Positions 39,742 through 51,018 of a stretch of DNA of 64,000 bases are shown here, piece after piece. Source of the stretch: Spiroplasma citri (GTDB lineage: Bacteria > Bacillota_I > Bacilli_A > Mycoplasmatales > Mycoplasmataceae). Below the pieces are notes generated by a model. It saw only the letters and a list, made by a program, of their open reading frames with translations, searched no databases and had not been told where the DNA came from. The position numbers and the translations under genes are program-made. The DNA is taken from the NCBI RefSeq assembly GCF_001886855.1, contig NZ_CP013197.1, positions 1,535,710-1,599,709 of the forward strand, written 5' to 3'. Each line of letters opens with the position of its first letter. The stretch's first letter is position 1.

Positions 39742-42351
39742 TTATTTTAAATCATATCAGCTTAAACCAGTTTTCATATCAACTATTAACTTTACATCTA
39801 ATTTAGTAGAATCTTCCATTAATATTTTAACAATTTTTTGCACTTGAATTAATTCAACTTGCGGAATTTCAAAAATTAATTCATCATGAATTTGTGCAAT
39901 AATTTTTGCTTTTAAATTTAATTTTAAAAACTCTTGGTCAATATTTTTTAAAGCAATTTTAATAATATCTGCCGCACTACCTTGAATTGGCATATTCATT
40001 GCAATTCGCTTTCCAAATTCACGTTGCATATAATTCCGATCATTAATTTCTGAAACATAACGTTTTCGATTAAAAATTGTTGTAACATAGCCATTTTGTT
40101 TACAAAACTCAACTTGTTTATCAATAAAAGCCTTAATTGTTGGAAATTGCTGATAATAATTATTGATTATTGCTTTTGCTTTTGCAACAGAAATATTTAA
40201 ATCAGTTGCTAAACCAAAGTCACTAATTCCATAAATAATACCAAAATTAACAGCTTTTGCGCTACGACGAATATTTGGAGTAATTTCATCTTTTGATAAA
40301 TTAAAAATTTTCATTGCAGTATTAGTATGAATATCTTCATTGTTATTAAAAGCAGCAATTAAATCTTGGTCTTTTGACATATGTGCCAAAATTCGTAATT
40401 CAATTTGTGAATAATCACAAGATAATAAAATATTATCTGGTGATGAAACAACAAAAATTTTTCGTACCTCTTTTTGGATATGATCACGAATACTAATATT
40501 TTGCATATTAGGCTCCACAGATGAAAGTCTGCCAGTATTTGTTAAGGTTTGTTTATAAATTGTATGAACTTTCCCATCAGCAAAAATATATTTTTCCATC
40601 CCTTTTAAATAAGTTGAATATAATTTTTGATATTTTCGATAATCTAAGATCTTTGGAATAATTACATGGTTATTTTTTATTTCTTCTAAAGTTTCTTGTG
40701 CTGTTGATCCTTTTTTCCGATCAGGTAAAGAAAAATTTTGAAATAATAATTCTGAAATTTGTTTTGGGGAATTAGGATTAATTTCTTTTTGTGCAATATC
40801 ATTAATTTCATTATTTAATTCTTGAACAATTTTTTCAATTCGTAAGGTTTGTGTTGTTAATTCATATTGGTCAACTTTAACGCCATTAATTTCCATTCGT
40901 GCTAATGCAAAAGCAATTGGTAACTCAATATTATGATACAAATCATATTGTTGATTAGTTTTTAATAACTCAATAATTTTTGGTCTTAATTTATGAATAT
41001 ATGATGCTTTTTCGCCAATAAAGTGACCTAATTTAATTACATCAGCAGGAATTTGTTTTTTAACCCCTTTTCCATAAAAAAATTCATCAGTTAAAATTTG
41101 TTTTTTCTCAAATAAATTAATATAAGTATCTAAACTATTTTTTGCATTTGAATTATAAACATAACCAGCCAGCATCATATCATACTCAATATTTTGAACA
41201 AAAATATTATCACGAGCTAAAGCAACAATTAAACTTTTTGCATGATAAGTTAACTTTTGATATTTATTATCATTTAAAAATTGATGTCATAGTTTATCAT
41301 GCTTTGCATGAATATAATCAAAATAAAAAACGCCTTTGGAATTAACAATTCCAAATCCAATAATTTCCGAAGTGTGATAATTTTCATCTAATAGTTCTAA
41401 ATACACAGTAGTATTGTTTTCATTAAATTCAGAACGTCATTCTTCAATAATTTTTACTTTTATATTTGAGTTTTGGATATCATTATCTTGATTATTAAAT
41501 AGTTTTGTTACAAATGAATTCATATTATATTTTAAATAAAATTGCATTAATGTTTCGTGATTTGGTGAAAATGAAGTGAAAGTAAAATGCTCTAAATTAA
41601 TATCACAAAAAATAGTAGCTATTTTTTTGCACAATAATGCACTTTCTTTATGATTCAATAAATTTTGTTGTAAAGCACCCTTAATATGTTCAATATTATC
41701 ATATAAATTTTCAATTGAATGATATTCCTTAATTAATTTTATTGCTGTTTTTTCGCCAACTTTTGGAACACCCTTTAAATTATCGGAAGGGTCACCCATT
41801 AGCCCTTTTAAATCAGGAACTTGTAATGGTTTAATTCCCCATTTTGCTATTAAAGCAGCTTCATCAATAACATCAGCACTATCGCCTTGACGTGGCACTA
41901 AAATATTTGTTTTATTAGTAATTAGTTGGTATAAATCCTTATCACTGGAAAAAATATCAACATAAAAATCTTCTTTTTCAGCCAACATTGCTAAACATCC
42001 TAATAGATCATCAGCCTCATATCCTTCTTGCTCTAAATATGGAATTTGATAACTATCTAAAAATTCCTTTACAATTGGAAATTGTACAATTAATTCATTT
42101 GGTGTTTTGCTCCGACCATCTTTGTAATCAACTAATAAATCATGACGAAAATTCTTTTTTCCTTTATCAAAAGCAACAACAACACTATAGTAGTTATTTG
42201 CTTTTAATATTTTATTTAGCATATTGGTAAATGCATAAACAGCATTTGTTGGTGTTCCATCCAAACTTTTTAACATCTCGCCATTATAAGCTGTGGCATA
42301 AAATGCTCTAAAAAGCAAAGAATTTCCATCAATTAACAATACTTTTTTCAT
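39742..42351 (-). CDS. polA: DNA polymerase I, 869 aa
   Basis: N-terminal 5'-3' exonuclease ('LIDGNSLLFRAFYA', 'YEADDLLG', 'SSDKDLYQL', 'GDPSDNLKGVPKVGEKTA'), a degenerate 3'-5' exonuclease region and a full polymerase domain with motif A 'CDYSQIELRILAH', motif B 'RRSAKAVNFGIIYG' and motif C 'AQIHDELIFE'. The 3'-5' domain lacks visible Asp/Glu catalytic motifs, as in other Gram-positive PolI enzymes. One continuous code-4 frame. Functions in Okazaki fragment processing and repair. Confidence 0.95.
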
Positions 42352-42419
42352 TTTACAATCTCCTCATTTATGTCCAATTATAGCCTAATTTAATTTTAAA
42401 ATATACTTTAAAACTTAAA

Positions 42420-43166
42420 TTATCAAACCAAAAAAGCACCACCACTACCAGAAAGCATTACATTTGAATACTCTTTCTTTAATGTAAGATAAAATTGCTT
42501 TAATTTTGGATTAATTTTGAAAGCGGGCTGTTGTAACATATTAAAATAAAGATTATTAATTATTTTTTTTGTTTTATAGTATTGATAATTATGGTCAAAT
42601 TCTTGATAAACATCTTTTGTAATTGATGAAATTTTTGAATCAATAATTTTAAGATTTGAAATTTGATAGTTATTAATTTGATGGATTGTTAAATACTTAA
42701 TTTTATGGCCATAACCTGAGACTATTGCTGGCTTTTCTAAATAAAAAAATAAGGCATCAGAACTAAGATTTTGAATTAACTTTTTAATTTTTCAAGAATA
42801 ATAATTAATATTAAAAAATTGACAAATAAGTTTAATAATTGCAACAGCATTACTAGCAGAATAACCAAGACCTGAACCAATAGTTGTATTTTTAATTAAA
42901 TTAATATGAACTGGGATTGATTTAAACTTAGGGAACATAGCAATAAATTTATGATAAGCTTCCAAAATAGTATTATTATTTGAATCTAGTTCTTTTTTAT
43001 TGCAAGTAAAAATTGTTTGTTGACCTTGATAAGGCAATAACTCAACAAAATCATATTCTTCCTTATAAGGAAAAATAATACTTTTAATACGGTGCATTTT
43101 TTTAAATTTATGTTTATGAAAAACTTCTAAGGTTAAATTAAACTTACCATATGATCTAATTTTCAT
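42420..43166 (-). CDS. ispE: 4-diphosphocytidyl-2-C-methyl-D-erythritol kinase, 248 aa
   Basis: GHMP kinase with 'SYGKFNLTLEVFHKHK' at the start, the nucleotide loop as 'TIGSGLGYSASNAVAII' (usually PxGAGLGGGSSNA) and a C-terminal 'VMLSGSGGAFLV'. It is shorter than the common 280 aa. In most mollicutes the rest of the isoprenoid pathway is absent or partial, and none is in this window, so the substrate is inferred from family and from the conserved rnmV-rsmA-ispE order. It ends with a UGA (Trp) before TAA. Confidence 0.8.
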
Positions 43167-43168
43167 TC

Positions 43169-44017
43169 TTATAGTTCTCCCTTAATTTGTTTAATTTCAT
43201 TATATAAAAGATAAAAATCATTTAAACTTAAATTTTCTGAACGTAAATTTAATGCATAATTTAATTTTAATAAGATATCTTCTGCTAAAGTTTTATTATT
43301 AACAATAATTGCTAAGTTATTTAAAATTGTTTTTCGCTTTGTTGCAAACATCATTCGAATAAACTTAATAAATTCTTTATCATTTATTAGCGCAGGATAT
43401 TTTTTATTTAATTTAAATTTTAAAACAATACTATCAACTTTTGGTGCTGGAACAAAATTATTACGGCCAACTAAAGAAACTTTTTCAATATCACTATAAA
43501 ATTGACAAACAACAGAAAGACTATTATAATTTTTTGAATTTGGCTGCGCCATAATTCGTTCACCAACCTCTTTTTGCATCATTAAAATAATTTCTTTTAC
43601 TTTTGGGTTCTTTATTTTTAATAATTTAAAGATAATCGGTGAAGTAATATAATAAGGAATATTGGAAATAATACTAATTGGATTATTATCTAAAAATTCT
43701 GTTAAAAATAATTTTTCTAAATCAAGGGTTAAAATATCTGCTTGAATAATAGTTAAATTCTGATCTTTAAATTTTAATGTTAAGTATTCCACTAAAGTTG
43801 AATCAATTTCAACACAAACAAGTTTATTTGCTTTTAATAAAATAGAACTTGTCAAAGCCCCCATTCCTGGGCCAATTTCTAAAATATTTGTGTTTGGTAA
43901 ATCAAATGCGCTATCAACAATTAAATTAATAAAATGAGTATTTGTTAAAAAGTTTTGTCCTTTGCTTTTTTTAACAACTATCCCTTCGGCACGCATTTCT
44001 TGGTTTTGTTTCTTCAT
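43169..44017 (-). CDS. rsmA: 16S rRNA dimethyladenosine transferase, 282 aa
   Basis: SAM-binding motif 'ILEIGPGMGALTSSIL', acidic 'CVEIDSTLVEYL', 'QADILTL' and catalytic 'ISNIPYYITSPIIFKLL' identify RsmA/KsgA, which dimethylates the two adjacent adenines near the 3' end of 16S rRNA. The C-terminal helical domain is complete. The start lies inside the end of rnmV (40 bp overlap) behind AAGGAG. Two bases separate its stop from the ispE start. Confidence 0.95.
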   Translation of the reverse strand: MKKQNQEMRAEGIVVKKSKGQNFLTNTHFINLIVDSAFDLPNTNILEIGPGMGALTSSILLKANKLVCVEIDSTLVEYLTLKFKDQNLTIIQADILTLDLEKLFLTEFLDNNPISIISNIPYYITSPIIFKLLKIKNPKVKEIILMMQKEVGERIMAQPNSKNYNSLSVVCQFYSDIEKVSLVGRNNFVPAPKVDSIVLKFKLNKKYPALINDKEFIKFIRMMFATKRKTILNNLAIIVNNKTLAEDILLKLNYALNLRSENLSLNDFYLLYNEIKQIKGEL

Positions 44018-44535
44018 TGTTTCTCCTTTAAAATATCAATTAAATCTTGCTTTTTAACATTCATATAATTTAGTCATTTAAATGTTGTTTTATTATTAGT
44101 TGGCATTAAGTTATAATACTTAATAATTTTTTCACGCTTTAATTTTGAGTCAACTAAATTAATATAATCACTTCATAATAAATTATCAACTGGCTGATTT
44201 GAAAAACTAATTAAATTATTAATACTGTTTTTAATCGCAATTTCAGATGCTTCAGCCACGCCAACTTTTTTACCCTTAATTGCATCATTCTTACTTATAA
44301 AAGCATGAAGGCAGTTATTTTCCAAATAATCACTAATAATTTGGCGTAATTTTTGCCCAGGATAATCAGGATCAGTAAAAATAATTATTTTATTGTTTAA
44401 ACTAATTTTTTTAATCAATGCTAACTTTTCTTTTGTAATTCCACTACCACTGGTTTCAATTGTTTTAATGTCAGGAAAAATACTTTTTAACTTTGTTGAA
44501 TCGGTCTTACCTTCAACAATAATAAATACTCCCAT
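43978..44535 (-). CDS. rnmV: Ribonuclease M5, 185 aa
   Basis: TOPRIM fold with 'IIVEGKTDSTKL' (catalytic Glu) and 'IIIFTDPDYPGQKLR' (Asp-x-Asp), followed by 'AFISKNDAIKGKKVGVAEAS', typical of RNase M5, which matures the ends of 5S rRNA. ATG 44535 is chosen over an in-frame GTG 12 bases upstream because the latter leaves no spacing after GGGGA. A UGA codon at the rsmA start is read as Trp, so the protein runs 40 bp into rsmA. Confidence 0.88.
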
Positions 44536-44569
44536 TTTATCCTTCACTCCCCGATAAACACCTTTTTCA

Positions 44570-44597
44570 TTTACTTATCATGATTTTATAGTATAAT
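44570..44597 (+). promoter_or_regulatory. Promoter of mreB2
   Basis: TTTACT, 16 bases, TATAAT, about 65 bases before the start codon with a GGAGTAGGAGG ribosome site. It lies between the divergent rnmV and mreB2 genes. Confidence 0.6.
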
Positions 44598-44663
44598 TAT
44601 ACTAGACTATTACATTAAAATAATCATAAATTTTAAATATAGGAGTAGGAGGCAAAAAGAAAT

Positions 44664-45713
44664 ATGGCTAATTATAAATTTGGAAAAGACTACTCGTTTT
44701 TAACATTAGACTTAGGTACAGCTAATACGGTAGCCTATGTATCAGGTCAGGGAATTGTTTACAATGAACCTTCGATGATGGCATATGACACTTTAAACAA
44801 CTCATTAATTACCTTAGGAAATGAAGCATACAAAATGGTTGGAAAAACGCATGATCATATCAGAATGGTAACACCTCTTGTTGATGGAGTTATCTCAGAT
44901 ATGGAAGCAGCCCAAGATTTACTAAAGCACATTTTTAGTAGATTAAAATTATCAGGAATTTGAAAAAATTCACTAGTAATATTAGCATGCCCAAGCGGAG
45001 TTACCGAATTAGAACGTGGTGCTTTAAAAGCTATTGCAAAAGATATGGGAGCAAGTCACGTTTTAGTAGAAGAAGAAGTTAAACTAGCAGCATTAGGAGC
45101 TGGCATTAACATTGGTCTAGCTCAAGGAAATTTAGTAATTGATATTGGTGGAGGAACAACAGATATTGCAATTATTTCAGCTGGTGATATCGTAATTTCA
45201 AAATCAGTTAAAGTTGCTGGAAAACAGTTAGATCAAGAAATTCAAAAATATATTCGTGTTGAATACAATGTGCTAGTTGGAATTAGAACTGCTGAACAAA
45301 TTAAAAAAGAAATTGGTGCATTAGTTAAAATAATTAATGAAAAACCAGTTCGTGCCTTTGGTCGTGATATTATTACGGGGTTACCACGAGAAATATTAAT
45401 TAAACCTGAAGAAATTAAAAACGTTTTATTAGCCTCTTTTTCAAGAATTACAGACTTATTGGTAGAAGTGTTAGAACAAACACCACCAGAATTAGCTGGT
45501 GATGTTATTAGAAATGGAATTACCATCTGTGGTGGAGGCGCTTTAATTCGTGGAATTGTAAAATATTTTGAGTCAATTTTCCAATTAAAAGTAAAAGCTG
45601 CAAATGATCCATTAATGTGTGTAATTGAAGGTGCTAAAACTTACGAAAAAAATTTAGGTGCTGTAATTGAAAGAATTCAGTTACTTGATGCAAATGAATA
45701 CAAAATTTCATAA
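44664..45713 (+). CDS. mreB2: MreB-family cytoskeletal protein (class 2), 349 aa
   Basis: Actin fold: phosphate-1 loop 'LDLGTANTVAYVSG', catalytic Glu138 in 'VLVEEEVKLAALG', phosphate-2 loop 'IDIGGGTTDIAI' with Thr165, and adenosine-site 'ICGGGALIRGI'. Spiroplasmas lack a wall but have five MreB paralogues that, with the fibril protein, drive helicity and swimming. It resembles mreB5 more than mreB4. The number 2 is inferred from order (class 3, 4 and 5 follow; class 1 is expected next to the fibril gene elsewhere). Own promoter and terminator. Confidence 0.85.
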
Positions 45714-45742
45714 AAAAGTATATTTTTAAAATATACTTTTTT
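45713..45742 (+). terminator. Terminator of mreB2
   Basis: AAAAAGTATATTTT / AAAATATACTTTTT stem starting at the stop codon. Confidence 0.8.
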
Positions 45743-45822
45743 ATTTTTTAAGACATTAATACCATAAAAAATAATTAAAATTTTAAAAAAAGAAAAAATA
45801 GACTTGAAATAATCATTTTTAA

Positions 45823-45850
45823 TTGCAAATTATACCAGATTTTATATAAT
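45823..45850 (+). promoter_or_regulatory. Promoter of mreB3
   Basis: TTGCAA, 16 bases, TATAAT, with a 120-base leader before the start codon. Confidence 0.55.
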
Positions 45851-45972
45851 AAAATTAATTGGTATTGAATGTTTTATAACAAATAAAGGGTTTAATATTT
45901 AAGAAAATTATTATGTTATTATTATTGCTATGTTTTTTAACGAAGCAATAAACGGAAGGAGACATTTTAAAG

Positions 45973-47020
45973 ATGGCAATATCAGACGTATTGAAAAATA
46001 CATTTAACATTTCGCCAAAAGCACCCCGGAAATTCATTGCTATCGATTTAGGAACTACTAATTCGATTGCTTATGTTGCTGGGAGAGGCATTATTTTTAA
46101 TGAAGCATCAGTAATGGCATATGAAATCGGAACTAAAAAACTAATAGCATTAGGTAATGATGCTAAAAAGTTAATTGGAAAAACACACGATAAAATTGAA
46201 ATTTACTCACCATTACGTAATGGAGCAGTTACAAATTTAACTATTGCAGAAGAATTTATTCAACAAATAGGAAAAAAAGCAAAGGTAGCTGATTTATGAA
46301 AAAATGCTATTGTTTTAATTGCATGTCCCAAAAATGTTACAGACTTAGAAAAACAAGCAATAATCAAAATGTGTAAAAATATCGGTGCTGACTTTGTAAA
46401 AATTGAGGAAGATTCATTAATGGCTGCCTTGGGAGCCGGTGAAAATATTTTTGCACCAAAAGGAACTTTTATTTTAGACATTGGTGGTGGAAAATCAAGT
46501 TGTGCTATTATCTCAGCTGGTGGAATTGTTGAAAGTAAATCAATTAAAACTGCTGGAAATTATATTGATGAAGAAATCTTAAAATATATTCGGGCAAAAC
46601 ATACCATTTCAATTGGCGTTGTTACTGCTGAACAAATTAAAAAACAAATTGGTTCATTATACAAAACAAAAGAAAATAAAAAAATGATTATTTTCGGCCG
46701 TGATGTTGTAACAGGAATGCCAAAAGAAGCAGAGGTTTTAGATTCAGAGATTAGAAAATTATTAATAAGTATTTTTTCATCAATTACACAATTGATAACC
46801 GAAGTTTTAGAAAAAACTCCGGCTGAATTAGCTGGTGATGCTGTTGCTAATGGAATTTTAGTTACTGGAGGATGTGGCAAAATTGCAGGAATTAAAGAAT
46901 TTTTATCAAATTATTTCCAAATTCCCGTTCGTGTAGTTAAAAACGCTGAAACATCTGTTATTGATGGATGTATTGCTTACGAGAAAAAAAATAGAACCGA
47001 CTTAATTGAAGAAAACAAAA

Positions 47021-47028
<8 letters not shown>
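45973..47028 (+). CDS. mreB3: MreB3, MreB paralogue with altered ATPase site, 351 aa
   Basis: The fold motifs are present ('IDLGTTNSIAYVAG', 'ILDIGGGKSSCAII') but the residue that activates water is Asp147 ('IEEDSLMAALG' instead of EEE) and the following Thr is Lys174 ('GGGKSS' instead of GGGTTD). These are exactly the substitutions known for Spiroplasma MreB3, which has weak ATPase activity. It has a short N-terminal extension before the fold and a Lys-rich C-terminus. Own promoter, leader and terminator, so probably expressed independently. Confidence 0.92.
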
Positions 47029-47079
<51 letters not shown>

Positions 47080-47111
47080 GATAAAATTATATTATATAAG
47101 GTGAGGCAATA

Positions 47112-47843
47112 ATGAAAAAAGTATTATCATTTTTAACAGCACTAACTTTTATAATGCAAGTAGTTAATTCAGTTGTAAGTTGTTCAACAATTGATGTACG
47201 AATTCGCCAAGCTTTGGCAAATTGAACTTATACATCAAAAACTGATCAACCAATTTTTGGGACAGTTTTTAGTTCTGACAAAACAATTAATGAGCCATAT
47301 TTTTCATATTGATTTATTCAGCAAATTTTAACTTCGTCTGGTTACATTAATATTGATAAACCATGAAATCAATTACTAAACAATAGCGGTATTGCCTGGC
47401 CTTATCCCAGTTCAACAAATATTGAAGAAATTTATAGTGATTGATTTAATTCTACCATTACCAGTATTGAAGAAGGTAAAATTAATATTTCTGATTTAAA
47501 AACTTTCTTTGTTTATATGACAATTTATAATCCAATTATAATTTTATCTTATACACAAATTTTTAAATATGAATATAAGGATGACCAATCAGCAATTGAA
47601 ATTAAATACCAATATAAAACTCCAGCTGATATTAGTACTTATATCACAAAGTTAGTTAAAAAATATCTAACTTTTTTGAAAGAAACAGTTGAAGTTAAAT
47701 ATTTAAAATTAACTAAATATTTTTTAACAATTGATGAAGCAAAACAACGAATCGAAAATTTAGTCAATAGTTTAATTAGGATTTTAACAATTATGTCACC
47801 CACTTTTGTAATTCCTTTAAGTATTAATACAAACCAGTACTAA
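47112..47843 (+). CDS. Lipoprotein encoded within the mreB cluster, 243 aa
   Basis: ATG 47112 behind GTGAGG starts a signal peptide ('MKKVLSFLTALTFIMQVVNS') ending in lipobox 'VVSC'. The mature part is soluble, Trp/Tyr-rich, with a helical C-terminal half ('YITKLVKKYLTFLKETVEV') and a hydrophobic last segment ('LIRILTIMSPTFVIPLSI'). No family is recognised. From memory, a conserved hypothetical gene at this place in the Spiroplasma mreB locus has been noted together with the motility genes, but I cannot verify that here. It may connect the cytoskeleton to the outer face of the membrane; inference. Confidence 0.75.
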
Positions 47844-48012
47844 ACTTAATTATGGAATAATTTTTAGGAAAGATTAGGATTTATGTTATAATTATTTTGT
47901 ATTGTATTCTCTATTTGAAAATAAATATAGAGACTTGCAATTCATTTTATTGATTAATCAAATATATTAATCTAACTAATTAATTTAACAAGAAACAGGA
48001 GGACAAAATTAC

Positions 48013-49056
48013 ATGGCTTTATTTAATAGTGCAAAAAAACCGGCTTTCGTTTCTATGGATTTAGGAACTGCTAATACATTAGTATATGTTTCAGGTTCAG
48101 GAATCGTTTATAATGAGCCTTCAATTGTTGCTTACAGAATTAAAGAAAACAGAATTATTGCTGTAGGAGCCGAAGCTTACAAAATGATTGGAAAAGGAAA
48201 TAAGTCAATTCGTATTGTTAGACCAATGGTTGACGGAGTTATTACAGATATTCGTGCAACAGAAGCACAATTAAGATATATCTTTACAAAATTACGTATT
48301 ACAAAACAATTAAAACATTCAATTATGTTATTGGCTTGTCCATCAGTAATTACTGAATTAGAAAAAGCTGCTTTGAAAAAAATTGCTATGAACTTAGGAG
48401 CATCGAAAGTTTTTGTAGAAGAAGAAGTTAAAATGGCTGCATTAGGTGGCGGGGTTGATATTTACAAACCTGCTGGAAACCTAGTCATTGATATGGGGGG
48501 AGGAACAACAGATATTGCTGTTATGGCCTCAGGAGATATCGTATTATCAAAATCAGTTAAAGTTGCTGGAAACTACTTAAATGATGAAGCACAAAAATTC
48601 ATTCGTTCACAATACGGTCTAGAAATTGGATCAAAAACTGCTGAACAAATTAAAATCGAAATTGGGTCATTATCAAAATACCCTGATGAAAGAAGAATGA
48701 AAGTTTATGGACGTGATGTTGTTTCAGGGTTACCAAGAGAAATTGAACTAACACCTGAAGAAATCAGAGAAGTATTAAAAGTGCCAGTGTCAAGAATTAT
48801 TGACCTAACAGTTCAAGTGTTAGAAGAAACACCACCAGAATTAGCTGGTGATATCTTCAGAAATGGAATTACCATCTGTGGGGGAGGAGCTTTAATCAAA
48901 GGAATTGATCGTTACTTTACAGATACATTACAATTACCATCAAAAATTGGAGAACAACCATTATTAGCTGTTATTAATGGAACTAAAAAATTCGAATCAG
49001 ACATCTTTGATATCTTAAGATTAGAATCAATGCATGTAAAAGAATTAAATTACTAG
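48013..49056 (+). CDS. mreB4: MreB-family cytoskeletal protein (class 4), 347 aa
   Basis: Full actin-like site: 'MDLGTANTLVYVSG', Glu138 in 'VFVEEEVKMAALG', 'IDMGGGTTDIAV' with Thr165, 'ICGGGALIKGI'. It differs from the class 2/5 type in the loop 'KGNKSIRIVRPMVDG' and in 'FTKLRITKQLKHSI'. Preceded by a TATAAT box near 47887 and an unusually long 120-base leader with an AGGAGG site. mreB5 follows after 53 bases without a terminator, so the two form an operon. The class number is inferred from adjacency to mreB5. Confidence 0.85.
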   Translation: MALFNSAKKPAFVSMDLGTANTLVYVSGSGIVYNEPSIVAYRIKENRIIAVGAEAYKMIGKGNKSIRIVRPMVDGVITDIRATEAQLRYIFTKLRITKQLKHSIMLLACPSVITELEKAALKKIAMNLGASKVFVEEEVKMAALGGGVDIYKPAGNLVIDMGGGTTDIAVMASGDIVLSKSVKVAGNYLNDEAQKFIRSQYGLEIGSKTAEQIKIEIGSLSKYPDERRMKVYGRDVVSGLPREIELTPEEIREVLKVPVSRIIDLTVQVLEETPPELAGDIFRNGITICGGGALIKGIDRYFTDTLQLPSKIGEQPLLAVINGTKKFESDIFDILRLESMHVKELNY

Positions 49057-49109
49057 AATAATCATTAATTGATTATAATAGTTATTAAATTGTTAAGGAG
49101 GACAAAAAC

Positions 49110-50168
49110 GTGAGACCAGAAACTAGACCATTTATTTCTCTTGACTTAGGAACTGCTAATGTTTTAGCATATGTTTCAGGACAAGGTGTAGTCTACAATG
49201 AACCATCATTAATGGCTTATAACAATAAAACTAATAGTTTAATTGCTTTAGGGAAAGCTGCCTATGATATGGTAGGAAAAACACACGGAGATATTAGAAT
49301 GGTAACACCATTAGTAGATGGAGTTATCGCAGACATGGAAGCTGCACAAGATTTATTAAAACATATCTTTTCAAGAATGAAAATGATGAACATTTGAAAG
49401 AATGCTATTGTATTATTAGCATGTCCAAGTGGAGTTACTGAACTTGAAAGAGAAGCATTAAAAAATGTTGCTAAAGAAATGGGTGCTGAATTAGTTATCA
49501 TTGAAGAAGAGGCTAAAATGGCCGCTTTAGGAGCAGGTATTAATATTGAATTACCTCAAGGTCATTTAATCATTGATATCGGTGGAGGAACAACTGATTT
49601 AGCTATTATTTCATCAGGTGATATCGTTGTTTCAAGATCAATTAAAGTTGCCGGAAATCACTTTGATGATGATATTCGTAAATACATTCGTTCAGAATAT
49701 AACATTGCAATTGGGCAAAAAACAGCCGAAGATGTTAAAAAATTCATTGGTTCATTAGTTAAATACCATAACGAAAGATCAATGCAAATCTACGGACGTG
49801 ATATTGTTTCAGGATTACCAAAAGAAGCAAAAATCTCTTCAGAAGAAATTAGAAATGTTTTACTAAATGCCTTTTCTAAAATTACAGATTTAGTAATTGA
49901 ATTATTAGAAAATACACCACCAGAATTAGCTGGTGATATTATGAGAAATGGAATTACAGTTTGTGGGGGAGGAGCTTTAATTAGAAATATTGATAAATAT
50001 TTCTTTGATATTTTCCAATTACCAACTAAAATAGCTTCAGATTCATTAAATTGTGTTATCGAAGGAACAAAAATCTTTGAAAAAACAATTAAGAAAAACA
50101 TTGAAAATGGTTTATATAATTTTCAAGAAAAAGGATTATTATCAACATTAGGTAAAAAAAGAAAATAA
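49110..50168 (+). CDS. mreB5: MreB5, MreB-family cytoskeletal protein, 352 aa
   Basis: GTG start 8 bases after AAGGAGG. The catalytic Glu is residue 134 ('IIEEEAKMAALG') and the phosphate-2 Thr is residue 161 ('IDIGGGTTDLAI'), matching the numbering reported for the S. citri MreB5 active site. The C-terminus is a flexible basic tail ending 'GLLSTLGKKRK', suited to contact acidic lipid. MreB5 is required for helicity and motility in S. citri. Last gene of the mreB4-mreB5 operon, followed by a terminator. Confidence 0.9.
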
Positions 50169-50180
50169 ATTGAAGCAAAA

Positions 50181-50209
50181 AAAATATTAGGTTAGCCTAA
50201 TATTTTTTT
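50181..50209. terminator. Terminator between mreB5 and tatD
   Basis: AAATATTAGG / CCTAATATTT hairpin with T7 on the plus strand. Confidence 0.85.
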
Positions 50210-50238
50210 ATTGTAATTTTCAAACTTGAAATTAAAAA

Positions 50239-51009
50239 TTAATCAAGATTAAATAATTTGCGTGCATTTTTATTAGTAATACGAATCATTTCTTCAACTG
50301 GCATATTCTTTAATTCTGCTAATTTTTTAACTGTATACATAATAAATTTAGGATAATTCTTTTTTCCACGGTATGGATCAGGAGTTAAATATGGTGCATC
50401 AGTTTCCACTAAAATCTTATTTAATGGTATCATTTTAGCAACTTCACGTAATTGTTCGGCACTTTTAAAAGTAATATTACCAGCAAATGAAAGATAAAAT
50501 CCTAAATCTAAAAATTTTTGAGCCATTTCAATTGTACCATTATAACAATGCATTAAACCTTGTGTTACTTTTTGTTGTTTTAATATTTCATAACAATCTT
50601 CATAAGCATCACGGCAATGAATCGCAAGTGGAAGATTATGTTGTTTTGCTAATTCAATTTGTTTAATAAATCAATGCTTTTGTAAATCTGGAGAAACATT
50701 TTTATGAAAATAATCTAATCCAATTTCACCAACAGCAATTACTTTATCACTATTTAATAATTGATCTAATTTCTCTAAATCTGAAAAACCATATTTAGCA
50801 ACATCAGTTGGATGAAAACCAATTGTTGCAAAAACATTATCATACTGCATTGCATGACGAACTGCTGCTTGGCTAGAAGCTAAATCATAACCAACATTAT
50901 TAAACCAAGACACGCCACTAATTTTGGCATCAGCAATAATGGCTGATGTTTCTTCATTTTCATATTCATGTGACATTAAATGACAATGTGTGTCAAAAAT
51001 TCCTTTCAT
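50239..51009 (-). CDS. tatD: TatD-family metal-dependent DNase, 256 aa
   Basis: 'GIFDTHCHLMS' (metal-binding His-x-His), 'TIGFHPTDV', 'AVGEIGLDYFH' (Glu), 'LPLAIHCRDAYED' (His), 'LMHCYNGTIE' and 'ILVETDAPYLTP' (Asp) give the complete amidohydrolase site of TatD, a 3'-5' exonuclease acting in DNA repair and turnover. Length normal. The start lies 10 bases after the mnmE stop with AGGAGG between, so mnmE-tatD is an operon. Confidence 0.93.
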
Positions 51010-51018
51010 ATTTTCCTC

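Noticed and set aside
45242..45526. Minus-strand frames opposite the mreB genes (also at 46560-46880 and 49790-50101)
   Set aside because: They recur in all mreB copies simply because the coding strand is conserved; no start sites or independent constraint.
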